Below are positions 38,750-50,639 of a stretch of 64,000 nucleotides of DNA, piece by piece. The notes under the pieces are model-generated. The model was not told the origin of the DNA. It did no database searches and saw nothing but the letters and a program-made list of their open reading frames with translations. Made by a program: the position numbers and the translations under genes. Source of the stretch: Cucumis sativus (Eukaryota; Streptophyta; Magnoliopsida; Cucurbitales; Cucurbitaceae); NCBI RefSeq assembly GCF_000004075.3, contig NC_026659.2:28352272-28416271 (forward strand). Reading direction: 5' to 3'. The first letter of the stretch is position 1; every line of letters begins with the position of its first letter.

Positions 38750-38824
38750 CTAATCATAGTTCGACTTCAAATCATTAATTTCCTTATTCAACACGACAAT
38801 CCGGGATTGAAGGATACTAATCAT
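38691..38824 (-). repeat. 67-bp tandem duplication at the 3' end of the NAC050/052-like gene
   Basis: On the minus strand the unit starting atgattagtatc at 38824 recurs 67 bases later at 38757. Aligned words in the two copies include cttcaatcccggattgt versus ctttcaatctaggattgt and ttgaataaggaaa versus ctgaataaggaga. The second copy has a 3-base insertion and several substitutions. Because 67 is not a multiple of 3, the second copy is read one base out of frame, and its opening atgattag supplies the TAG stop at 38752-38750. Confidence 0.75.
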
Positions 38825-41800
38825 GGCTCGAGCACTCAACAGCTCGAACTTCAGTGTCTCTCTCTCCATAGAAGTCTTGTGGATCTCATGTTGCAAATCT
38901 TGGATGAATTTCAGGATGCTTGGATGCACAGATGAACTAAGATCTGAGGTTTCTAATGCAGGTGGAGGAGCAGGAGCATCCTTCGGTTCTGCAGATTCTA
39001 ATAGTGAATATTCCACTAAGGTTGAAAGAAAATTTTTTGTTGTTGGTGTCGTCACACTCGTCGTTGTTATATCTGTCTGCGATGCAATAGCAGTTTCGGA
39101 TAAGCTGGGCTCTTCATTCGACATGGATGAGTTCTCTGAACCTTTGGAAAGCTCAGAGGTTAAGTCACTTTGTCGCCTTCGTTTATACTTCATTAGCGGG
39201 AAGGGTTTAGGATTAGCAATTATGGACGGTGGAGTATAATCCTCCAATTTCTCACTTTTGCACACAAACAAAAAGTTGTGAGAGCTTCTTGGAGGATCAT
39301 TCGATATAACAGGATCTTTATTGATGAAGTGAGCTTTATCCTGGGGAAAAAACAAAAAAAATGTAATTTCTTAGGGACAAGAAACCAAAATGAAAGGCAA
39401 CTTCAGAAATGTCAACGATTCTCATGAAGTCGTTGATAAAATACATAAATTAATACCAACACTACATATACAATTTCCTGACAATTGTTTCGTAAATAAC
39501 TGAACAGACAAACCCAATTGCACTTTTAAGATAAGTGAACAAAAAGTGATGCATCACATAGCACAATAGTTGGATCCACTAAAGCTGAGATTCAATTTTT
39601 CCCAAAGCATGTCTGCCATTGAGGACTTTGCTTCCAAAAGTTCTATTTCTCGCACAATGAGTCAATGATCGACTTCCAAGAGTTCACCATATAGTTCGCA
39701 CCCTAGAAAAAGTCGTGACTATTGGTAACAAAATTTATTATTTCACTTTTTAATTCTAAATCATATCTGTATAAGTATACAATACCGTGATTTGTATCTC
39801 AAATAGAAAACAGTAAAACCTTTGGGCTTTATTCTCATTTGTCTATTATCTCCCAAATAAATGAGAATACTAAATATAGGTATGCTTTTCTCAAGTTTTA
39901 CCTGTGCTTGAATCCCTCTTTTTTTCTAATAGATTTTTTAAGAAACATGACCCTTTATGACAAGGGATAGTCGTGGAATCTTCCTACGAGATTGGGGAAA
40001 TGGAATCAAACGCCATATGGCACAAGCCTTTCCATGAGAGATAAGGAAATAGAAGAAGCTTGAAAACAGAGGCCAATTATATTCAAGTTACATACATTCT
40101 GAAGTCTTTTGTGCTGTGGAATGACTTCAATTTTCCATCATTCAGCAAGTAAGGCTTGAACTTGAACGCTCTTGACTGAAACTTGATAGGAAGGATTAAG
40201 GATAGTGTATATTCTCTCTGGATTGCTACACCCACAGATTCCTGTATCTTTCAAAGACTCATACTCCTTTTAACTTGGCAGGAGTGTAGAATAAGGTGAT
40301 CTCCATTTAGCTCAAAGATACATACACCATTTCCCCTGCCCAACATGCAGCCATATGGTTTCAACAGTCGAGTCCCAGGTTGGCATCCAAGTTCAGAAAG
40401 GAATCTAACAGAGGAAATTCACGGAGGGTTTTTCTTAATCTCCTGGGCTGATATCAAGCCCTCATGTGGACAAACCAATACAGGTAGAGAGTCACCTCTT
40501 GATATTTATCCCTTCTTTCTTTCTTTCTTCTTCTTTCTTTTTTCTTCTTTTGTTGGGTTGAAGATAAGAAACTAACCAATGTGTAGATGCTATAAATTAC
40601 AAAGGAGAAGGAAAGGCAAGACCCAATCAAGAGAAGCAAAAACAAAATCTTCCAATTAGCACAGCCATAGTTGTTGAAAGGAGCATATAGTGTTTACCAA
40701 GAAGCAGCCAGAAAAGAAATAGTAACTAACTGTTGTTCCACCACAAGCCAAAAGTTCCGAGAGAAAACACTAATTAATTGAAGTCAAAGGAACTTCTTCT
40801 GGTTGAACGGATGCCCAGCCACGACAGATTCAAGAAGGCTTTTTATGTTAATAGGAAGGGTTCCTGACCTATTAAAGGAACATGAAGCTCATAATCTATA
40901 TGCAAAGAAGCAACCAAGAAATTTTTTACCTTGAATCAGCCTCTATCTGAACAAGATACACTGACTTGGGGGACAGCACAAGGGATGAGTCCCCTTTGAA
41001 TCAAAGTTCCACTTCCCGTTGAATTCTTTTTACCCTTCTAGGGGCACCTTCCATGAGAAATGCTGCTGTGTTAAGAAGAGCGCAAAGAAACACACTTGTG
41101 GGCTAAAGCTTTCAGCTCCTTTCTTGTGCATTTTTTGCATGCAGGTTAGATCAAGGCCTGTAAAGCCATGACCTAGCTAGAATTCTATCCTTGTATGGAA
41201 TTCCAAAATCACGATGAAGATTGAATTCTTCCTGTGGACTTCTGTTCTTGGCAGGTTAAAACCAAAAAGATATACAGCTAAGGCATTCAGTCACGTATCT
41301 TAGCCCACTTTACTGGGGTATAGAGTAAAGGAAATTTACAGTGTTTTTCCTTACCTAAAGTTATGAGAAACTTTTGGGGAGGTTATGAGACACTTACAAA
41401 TATTCTTGGGGGTTTCTGGCTAGAACTTAAGAAAAAAATGCCAAAATAATTTGGCAGACTTAAATTTCTTGTGTCTTAGATGATTTGAAATTTGAAAAGG
41501 GAGAAAAAAAATATAAAATTAAAGATCCCACATTTCTTTTTCTGGCTAGAAGGAACACATTTTGGCAATCTCCCTGAGTCACTTGTTCAGGTTTGAACTA
41601 TCCGTCATTTTCCTCTTTAACCACTTTTCATTGAAAACTAGTAATTTCTAATCCCCCTCCCCTACACATTTGATGCAGTGAAGTTAAGTAATAACCAAGG
41701 CAATAATAGTTAACACTTTATAATTCACCTTTGTTAGTCAAAACTGATAATGCATAGATACCAAACCCATATAATAAAAAATAAATCTTTCAATTTAAGC

Positions 41801-43495
41801 ATGCGAGAAGCATCCTTGGCTTGAAAAATATTTAACTGTTTAGAACAGGTTAGCTTGCTGCATCATAGAAATCAAACCTACATTTGATCAAATTTTTTAG
41901 ATGCGTTAGATCAAGGAAATGACCATTAAATGTAAATAAAAATAATTTTAAAAAACGTACTAATTTTTCTTTATGCAGGCATTTTAAAGGGAAAAAAATT
42001 ACTGCCGATCAGCCTATATGATTACATGACTACCAATCTATGTGGTTACAAGCATTTAACAAGACGTGCTTCAACTCTGTAACTCATTTATTCATATGAT
42101 TCGAAACAAACTTCAGTGCTTCACACTGAAATGAGTTCCTTACCAAGTTCAGAGAAACGCATACCTGCATGCCATCCTTCCCTTCGCCGCATGCACCGTC
42201 GTTACTACCCTCAGCAGCACACACACTATTACTGTTCCTTTCAGACTGTGCGTCATGACTAGCTATTTTACCGTCTGCAATCTCTTCTCCGGGAATCAAA
42301 ACTGATCCAGCATCATCCCATTCCTCCTCAATAAAAGGTGCATAACGATGTCCATTCGGAGGACCTATATTACTTTTGTGGAATACTCTGCACAAAACAT
42401 ATGCATCCTTCTCCAGCGGAGAGGACAGAGGAGACAGAGAGCTTTGTAAGAAGTTTAAACTCCACATACAAATTGAAACACTATATTTACTGAAACAAGT
42501 GCATAAAGGAAGAACAGTGACACTTAAAATTGACACTCAAACTCTAAGCTACACCTAAACATATTTCACAAGTATCAGAATCCGTACATTCCTTTGCTTT
42601 TTCTAAAGCACAGCACAGCCGCCAAAAGAACACAAAATGGACTGCCCATGGCAAATTTTCATGATGGCCTCACCTGCGAGCTTCCCGTTCCCGCTCCAGC
42701 TTTCTCCAGCTCTTCATCTACAAGCCTATATTCATGCATGACCCAATTGGTCCGCTTACCATCTGGTGCTCTACCACTATGAAACACTAACGTTTTCTTT
42801 AAGCCCACATTCCTGGAGTCATGGCGGACCGGCCGATCATTACCAGTGGCTTTCCAGTATCCTTGGCTTGTAGCCCTATTCATCCTAGCCCCATTTCCAT
42901 ATTTCTTGTCCAACACACTAAAGAAGTAGTACTCTTGGTCCCTGCTCTTCAACCTTGACTTTCCTAAATATAACATAAAAACAAATCTAGAAATTAAGAA
43001 AACGTGGTACAGGAACTCAATAAAGAAACCTGCAGCCACCGATTGACCAACAAAGCTTTAAAAAAATTGAAACCATAAAGCAAAAGGGCCATTTTAAGAT
43101 GGAGCAGGTTGAGGCAAAAAAATCAGAGCCAGAGAGGGAAATAAACGCTCATAGAAACCAATCGACCAACAATCTGCCTAGAAACAACCCAACATACATA
43201 GAAAATGAACAGAAATTGGAAGAATCAGAGAAGATGAGGAAGTGAGTAGGGAAGCAAGCGAGTTACCAGCGAGGTCCCAGGGCTCGCTCTTGTAGATGTC
43301 GACCTCGGAAATAGCATTAAAACGGAAGGATTTTCCACAGACCTTGCGCTTAAGGTAGTAAATAACGAGCTCTTCGTCAGTGGGGTGGAACCTAAACCCT
43401 GGAGCAAGTGCTGTGGGTGCGGCGGCTGGTGGTGGTGCAGCGATGGGCTTGGTGGGAGGTAGAGGCGTTGATAGAGTCAAGGTTTCAGAACCCAT
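38750..43495 (-). CDS. NAC050/NAC052: NAC transcription factor with C-terminal coiled coil (NAC050/NAC052 type)
   Basis: Four exons on the minus strand: 43495-43267, 42963-42674, 42407-42165 and 39340-38750; 450 residues. After a Pro/Ala-rich leader (about 1-28) comes a complete NAC domain: [88 protein letters not shown]. The [11 protein letters not shown] segment, the basic [11 protein letters not shown] patch in the last exon and the closing Leu-heptad coiled coil (about 396-450, with the [25 protein letters not shown] pattern) match Arabidopsis ANAC050/ANAC052, which recruit the H3K4 demethylase JMJ14 and repress target genes; the coiled coil suits dimerisation. There is no membrane anchor. 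Intron 3 is 2.8 kb; all exon junctions there are phase 0, so a missed phase-0 exon cannot be excluded. The stop codon lies at the start of a 67-bp tandem duplication. Confidence 0.9.
39341..42164 (-). other. Long intron 3 of the NAC050/052-like gene
   Basis: 2.8 kb between the NAC-domain exons and the C-terminal exon. It is less AT-rich than the intergenic spaces, and contains a pyrimidine tract (about 40508-40550) and short frames such as 40345-40575, none resembling NAC proteins or a transposase. It may hold decayed transposon DNA or regulatory sequence; I see no clear internal gene. Confidence 0.5.
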
Positions 43496-46440
43496 TAGCG
43501 AAAATCCCTAGTGGGTTAGGAAATTAGGAAGAAGAGCTATGGGAATGGAGATTAGGGTTTTCAAAGGTTGAAGATAAGACTTTGATTGGTGCTGAAGAAA
43601 CTACGTAAAAGATACCTTCAATTACAAGGTATTCTTTTTCGGGGAAAGAGAAAACCAAACCTCGTTTTGAATTTCTTTATTTATTACATTCTTTTTCTTC
43701 TTCTTCTTTTTTTTTCTAATCTTTGTTTAATTAAGAATTTCAAAATATTTAAATATGAACGTTGATATCTATACATTATTTTATGAAAAATAAAGAAAAA
43801 AAACTTTGATGGTTTTTATTTAATTGAATGGGTAATCATCGTCGGAAAATAATTGAAACAATTTATATAAATAAGGATGTGAGAAATACGGGTTTTTTTA
43901 TCCCCTTAGCTCAACCCGACTTTAGGTGTTAAATGTGCCCTTATATATATTGCTAATAGTATTTCTGTTCATATTGGATTAGATGATGACGTTTTTATCT
44001 ATGTTTTATGACGAACTTTTATATCAACGATGAACTCTCTAACGTACACATATATTGCATGTAATTGTATTTATGGATAAATTTTGAATTGTTTGCTATA
44101 TGATAAATTTCTTGTAGTAGTTTTGTATTTATGGTGTAGACTGTTTTAACCATTTGTGTTTTGATTACAAACTATTTTAGTTAATGTAATAAATAGTTAG
44201 TATGATAACAAATAGAAAACGAAATTATGAGAAAAAAATAGTAAATATCGTAAAAGTTTAAAACTTTAAGAGTAATACGTTAACAGAGTAGGCTATCAAC
44301 CTCTACGACCATGATCGAACATTCTTTAAATTATTATTTTTAAATATTTTAGTAGGAATTTAAATCTCGTTAAATTTACATAATGATTTGTTTAGATTGA
44401 TTTTTAGTGGATTATAAAAGTTTTTCTAAGATTCTAATTATAATTTTATTAGATAGTGATCTTTATCCAACCTTGCAAACAATACAATCAAATATTAATG
44501 TTTGTATGTATTTTAACATTTTAAAAAAAAAAGTAATTGTTTTTTTATTGATTTAATATTAATTTAACATGTAGTCAACAGATTTAAACGTTATACAATA
44601 AATACGTTTTAGTTTGGTTAACAACGGACATAAACGAGTGAAATGATGTTATTCAGTACATAGGTTATTAATTCATGTTTCAAAGGATAGTTCAATTGCT
44701 CACTTACTTAATTTTCGTCTCACTATTTCTTTTTAAAAGTTAAATTTATAAAACCCAACTTATCAAATAGACAATGATAATTATTTGTATTCTTTTAAAT
44801 AAATAAATAATAATAATTTAGTGTCAATCACTTATGGATATGGACTGAGTTTTATAAAATTATTAAAAATATAATAACTTTATCAACCAAAAAAAATATA
44901 ATATTTGACTAAATATTTACTCTTTATATTGTAATTAACTTTGTTACTCCTTTATTTTATAAGCCTAATATTTATTTAATTTGACTAACATCATTTTTAG
45001 TTGGCTTCTAATTAATGATTAAACTTGTTCATTAAATTTTATTTGAAGCATAGCAATTCTATGGAAAAAGAAAAACAATATTTAGTTTATTGTTTATAAT
45101 AAATATCCATAGATATTGATAAAAATTTAAAATTTTGTAATATTTTATTGATAAAATAGAGTACTAAAAGAAGCAGTCTAATTTGAAAATTCATCCCATT
45201 AATGAGGTTAGCAATAAAAAAAATTAAAAGCAACACAAATTGAATAAATGATTGGAAAAGGACAAATAAAATTGTGGATAAGTGGATGTCTATTTTATAT
45301 ACTTTTATATTTTGTTGTATGAAAATGATTACATGATAAAGTCAAGTGCACTCATTTTGCAAAAACAAAATCATAAAACCCAAATCCAACTTTGCTAAAA
45401 TGTATACAATTATGTCATTTATAAATTCCCAAAATTATCTTTAATCTATGATCTACAAAAATATATATATAATAAAATGATTATTTATATTTTTTATACC
45501 GTACAACTATTTGAATTAAAGTAGCTACGACACACGACTAGATAATGTATCAATTTTAGATATATCATGCAACAAAGCAGTTTACACATATACGATATTA
45601 ACTATATATATATATAAGAAATAAAGTGATTTAATAGCAATAGATATATATGAATTATTGATTGTCACATTCTCCATCTCATTACAACTACTAAGTCAAA
45701 GTGATACATTATTTCATGTACTACGCGTGTGATAAACAAACTATAGATAAGTAACACCACGACCAATATAAATATAAGATACGTATTGAATAGATAGTCA
45801 TGATCTCATTTACTTTTCCTATCAAACAATATCAAACTATAGGTACGAGCTATTTATTTCCTACAATTCCAAATCTTATGTTTTAAACAACTGTTTAAGT
45901 TAAGTCTCGTAATTTACTTTTAAATTATTATTTTTTTAAAAATTTACACACATATAAGTCAACGAGAGTCAAATAACACAATTAGTTATAGATAAATGTT
46001 CAGTTCATTGTAAAAATAGAAAGGAAAAGTAAAAGCTTGTCTACTTTAAAATTATAATTAACTCGATAATAATTGACACGATTTTTCTTCTTGGAATGAA
46101 AGGTTGGATCCCAAATCCCAAGTCGGGACGTTGTATTGTACATTTGAAGGTAAGGACTAAAAAGTGGGTGTGAAAAGAAATAAAGAAAGATGAAGGGATT
46201 TGTTGGAAGTGAGGTTTGAGTATGGCGCACGATAGCTGATGTATGGCATGGGGGACTTAACCTCTAAGGCAAGTAATCTCTTCACTTTACCCCACACCTC
46301 TATTTTCCATCATAAAATCCACCAACCCATTTTTTCCCAACTTAAATAATCATTTTTTATATTATATATATTAAAATAAAATAAAAATTAATGAAAATAT
46401 AATTTAGAAAAATTGGAATTGAATAATAATTAAGGATATA

Positions 46441-46602
46441 ACAACATTTTAAAAAAATTGCAAATATAGCAAAATTATTACTGATAGACTTCATATGATA
46501 TATCAGACCAATATTTGCAACATGATCTATCAGTGATAAACTTATATCATTGATAGAATTTGACAAATTTTGCTATATTTGTAAATTTTTTAAAATTGTG
46601 CT
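46441..46602. mobile_element. MITE-like element with about 35-bp terminal inverted repeats
   Basis: The left end (46442-46476, containing attgcaaatatagcaaaatt) is nearly the reverse complement of the right end (46567-46601, containing aattttgctatatttgtaaa), with about 90 percent match over some 35 bases. The interior has further gatagac / tatcagtgata words in both orientations. There is no coding sequence. This is the structure of a small non-autonomous DNA element or foldback repeat. Related words at 24909-24925 and 56560-56640 suggest a family. I recall such tatcattgatagaattt repeats from cucurbit genomes, but could not search. Confidence 0.6.
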
Positions 46603-47703
46603 ATATACTTAACTAATTTGAATTTAATTGCTAAATTTGCAATTATCCCTATAATTTAACCAACGTGGTAATGTGTGACATTTCTATATTAAAATTTTAC
46701 AAATTTCAACTGCTATTAATTTATATTCTTATTTAAGACTTCTATTACTTAATATTATATTTATTCAAAGTGATCGTTTTTCAATACTAATAGAAATTTG
46801 TCGTAAATAGCTTTCTTTATCGTTGTTGTTGTTATAGTTAGTTGTACTCACTCACTTTACAAATTAACTTTTGTAAGTGTAAATGTACCGTTCTTTTAAT
46901 CATACAAGTTTGATTTTTAATAGACTTCGATACGGTTATAACTTCAACATTATTGAACTAATTTGTGAATAACAAAATTGATAGAATTTGAGATTTTTTA
47001 TAGAGTTGGAAAATAGTTTATTCTACTGGAGTTTGACATGCATTAATCAATTTAACCAAATAATAATGTTGGCTCTCAAAATTTGGCCCACAAAACTATA
47101 TTAAATGGTTGGGACAAGATCCTCCAAAATTTTCTAAGTATGTTTGACCTATGAAGCAAGAGTTAAATGAGTGCTTTTCTTTTAATTTTAAAAACAAAAG
47201 CACTTTTTGAAAATTAATTCTATAAACAAAATTTTGAACTTTAATTTTTTTTGTTATATTATCTATTTTACTCTTAAAAAAGATTTTAATTTTTTAAAAA
47301 AGAAAATGCCACATTTCAAATTCTAGTTGAGCAATTGCTAGGCTACATAATCTCTGTAGTATCCACTTTTCAGAACTTGCTCACTTTTATGAAACTTATT
47401 GATATAAGTTTCTCTTAGTGCACATCTAAGTTATCCATTGTTTTGGCAAGACCATCCTTGAATCTCGACGGGTATAAAAACCAAAATTATGTGTGTGTAT
47501 ATATATATTTGATTCAAGAAAGATAGGAAGCCATGGCTCCCAAACTGTTGGAGTAATAATGTTCATGGAGAAAGAAATAATAATGCCTTGAAAACTCAGT
47601 CCCATGATGACATTTGTCAAAGTATAGCAGAAGAACTTGGTCAGCGTCAATGAGTCCAAAACCAGCTTCAAGCTTTCACTCAACTAAGAAACTTTGTCCC
47701 TTT

Positions 47704-48008
47704 TTCTTCTTCTTCTTCTTCTTCTTCTTCTTCTTCATTGCCGGGGCCGGCTCTCTTTAATATTCGATTTTCTTGCATTGTATGCCTCAATTTTTATTAT
47801 TTCTCAATACCCAGTTGAATTTTTCCTTCCTTGTTCTTGTTTTTTTCCCCTAATTAATCTTTCTTGGACATCTCCTCCTGTTTATATGAACCCACTTCAT
47901 TATTACCTCTATGCATTTCTCCTGTTTTCTTTCCATTTTCTATCTCTGTTCAGAGATAACAAAAAGAAGAGGTTTCTTCTTCTTCTTCTTCTTCTTCTTC
48001 TTCTTCTT
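47704..48008 (+). repeat. Two TTC microsatellites in the SKU5-like gene's 5' leader
   Basis: (TTC)n occupies 47704-47736 and again 47973-48008; the second ends only 11 bases before the start codon at 48020. Both are nearly pure. They are probably transcribed as part of the leader and likely variable between accessions. Confidence 0.75.
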
Positions 48009-48019
48009 TTGCCACTGCA

Positions 48020-50639
48020 ATGGCTTTTAATGGTTTTCACAGGCACCCAGTTGGTTATTTGCTAGTAATTGGGCTATTTGCTCTCAGTGTGAATGCCATT
48101 GATATCTTTCTTGAATGGAATGTGACCTTAGATTTCACAATTCAACCTGTTTCTCAGCAGCAGCCTGTAAGAATGTTCATTCTCTCCCATGTTTGATTTT
48201 TTATTGAGTTCTCTTTGTTTCTCTTCTGATAATGAAATGGGTTTGGTTTTTAGGTCATTGCCATTAATGGGTTGTTCCCAGGACCTCTGATTAATACTAC
48301 AACAAATGATTTTGTCCACGTCAATGTCTTTAACAATTTGGATGAGCCTCTTCTTTTTACATGGTATGAACTGTGTTATAATGTTTGAGAAATTCTTTGG
48401 TTGTAAATGGCTGAAATGTTGGATTTGAGAGTAATCTGTTTGGTTGAGCTTTTATGTGGTGGTTGGTTTGATATTGTAGGAATGGGATACAACAAAGGCT
48501 AAACTCATGGCAAGATGGAGTTTCTGGAACAAACTGTCCAATTTTACCTGGTACAAATTGGACTTATGTGTTTCAGACCAAGGACCAAATTGGCAGCTTC
48601 TTCTACTTCCCATCAATCAACTTTCAGAAGGCAGCTGGAGGATTTGGACCGATTCGTGTCAACAACCGGAACGTGATCGCTGTTCCCTTCCCAAAGCCAG
48701 AAGATGAGTTTGATCTTCTCATTGGTGATTGGTCTTTTGACAACTACAAGGTAACTATACTGTTGGATTTCTTCTTGAAGCAATGTTGGATTGTGGAAGT
48801 TCTGTTCTTCTTTCTGTTTTTAGCTTTGGATTTCTTAAGCTTAATGTATTTATCCTGCAATTACTTTGGATAGATAACAAGATCCCTGATGACCAATCCG
48901 ACAATCGCATTTGATAGCATCCCGAACATCATGTTAATGAATGGGAAGCCACCTTTTGGCAACCCTGAAGGAAAAGCCTTTGAATCATTCACTGTCACAC
49001 AAGGTAATCTTGCTGTTCTTGAGCTAGTGTTTCCTACACATGATGTAACGAAGATGAAATTTTTGAAGTTTCAAAGTGCTGAAGTTTCTTGAACTTGAAT
49101 GGTATGGCTTGTAGGGAAGGTTTACAGGTTCAGGATATCGAACGTGGGGACGAGTCTGAGTTTCAACTTCAAGATTCAAAACCATAATATGTTGTTGGTT
49201 GAGACAGAAGGATCTTACACAAATCAGACCATATTAGATTCACTTGATGTTCACGTGGGGCAATCCTACTCCGTTCTTGTCACCGCTAATCAAGTCGATG
49301 CTGATTATTTCATTGTAGCATCTCCTAAATTGCTGAATGCCACAGAATTTAGCAGCCTCGTCGGCGTTGGAGTGCTCCACTATTCCAATTCTGTTGCACA
49401 ACCCCTTGGCCCTCTACCAACCGGTCCTGATCCATTCGACCTCGACTTCTCAGTAAATCAAGCAAAATCCATTAGGCAAGTGAAGTCTTTAAGTTCTCAT
49501 ATATCTCCTGGAAGTATCCATTTCTTTAAATTCATACTCACTCATACATGATTTGAATCTTATTCTCCAAATCTTTTTTCACAGATGGAACATGACCACA
49601 GGAGCTGCCAGACCAAATCCACAAGGAACCTTCAATGTAACAAATGTGACCATATCACAAACTTTCGTCCTCCAAAACTCTGTGGGCATGATTAATGGGT
49701 TACCACAAGCTGTTGTCAACAATGTGTCTTACCTCACGATTGATACCCCGTTGAAGCTTGCCGATCTCTTAGTCAATGGTTCCGGGGTGTACCAACTTGA
49801 TGAGTTTCCCGTTCAATCTGTCAATCTAAATGCTTCTTTTGGAGTCTCTGTCGTTACTGGAAACCACAAAGGTTGGATAGAAATTGTCTTTAAAAACAAC
49901 TGGGAATTCATAGATTCTTGGCACCTTGATGGTTTTGGATTCTATACAGTCGGGTACGTGTCAAAGATAGTCAACTTTATTTTTAACAGCATTGCAACCT
50001 GATTCTTCTGAACCTAACCATCTTCAGATAGTTTTTCCTTATAAAACTGTTTTGATATGTGAAGTACTTGAATTCTCATCCATGCAACAAAATAATGGTG
50101 TATGACTTCCAGGTTTGGAAATGGAGATTGGACCCCGGAATTGCGTAACACATACAACCTATTTGATCCGGTTGTGAGATCAACGGTACAGGTTTATCCA
50201 GGAGCATGGACTGCAGTTTATTCTTTCCTAGACAACCCAGGAATGTGGAATTTAAGGTCACAACTTTTGAAAAACTGGTTTTTAGGCCAAGAACTTTACT
50301 TGAGAGTTCACGACAGTGATCCTAACCCGGCTAAGGAGCGGCCACCGCCTGAAAACCTCCTCATTTGCGGTTCGTTCAACTTCCACTCCACATACTTTTT
50401 GTTTGTGCTTCCCACATAGAATGTTCTTGTTGCTGCCTAGTGTTCACCATTCTAGGAAACTAATGTTTGGTTCATAGATTTACACGCATCTTAAGAAGTC
50501 GTCCTTACTTAAAATCTTGAAGATCCCTGCATGTCAAGTTTCTAATATTTGTACAAGTGATCAATCTGGTATGTTTTGTTTGTTAACAGGAGTTTTCAAT
50601 CAATCATCTGTCCCAGCTAGTGCGCACCTCCGACCGTGA
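48020..50639 (+). CDS. SKS: SKU5-similar (SKS) monocopper-oxidase-like secreted glycoprotein
   Basis: Eight exons: 48020-48166, 48254-48363, 48480-48750, 48874-49003, 49115-49475, 49585-49953, 50113-50369 and 50590-50639; 564 residues. Residues 1-26 are a signal peptide (core YLLVIGLFALSV, cleavage after VNA). Three cupredoxin-type domains follow, with family landmarks AINGLFPGPLI, SWQDGVSGTNCPI, FQTKDQIGSFFYFPS, GDWSFDN, RISNVGT, NHNMLLVETEG, DVHVGQSYSVLVTA, RWNMTTGAARPNPQG and the C-terminal NPGMWNLRSQ / GQELYLRV. Many N-glycosylation sites (NTT, NWT, NAT, NVT) fit apoplastic export. Compared with ascorbate oxidase the copper ligands are largely replaced (TWNGIQ for HWHG, MWN for HCH), as usual in SKU5-like proteins, so oxidase activity is doubtful. 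SKU5 affects directional growth of roots. No GPI-type hydrophobic tail is seen; the chain ends ASAHLRP. Intron 5 is GC-AG (donor gcaagt at 49476), required to keep the IRWNMT frame. Confidence 0.94.

Larger units (their letters stand above)
43496..48019. other. Intergenic DNA between divergent NAC and SKU5-like genes
   Basis: 4.5 kb of AT-rich DNA that should hold the promoter of the NAC050/052-like gene (left) and of the SKU5-like gene (right). Contains the MITE-like hairpin at 46441-46602 and two TTC microsatellites near the right end. Frames at 46000-46230, 46357-46566 and 47426-47683 are unsupported. Confidence 0.6.

Noticed and set aside
38575-38757. 60-codon minus-strand frame starting MISIVFQSR
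   Set aside because: It is the second copy of the 67-bp duplication read in its own frame, running on into unrelated 3' sequence; no evidence that it is translated.
49476-49490. GT donor 4 bases after the SKS GC donor
   Set aside because: Using it would shift the following conserved exon out of frame (MEHDHRSC instead of WNMTTGAA).
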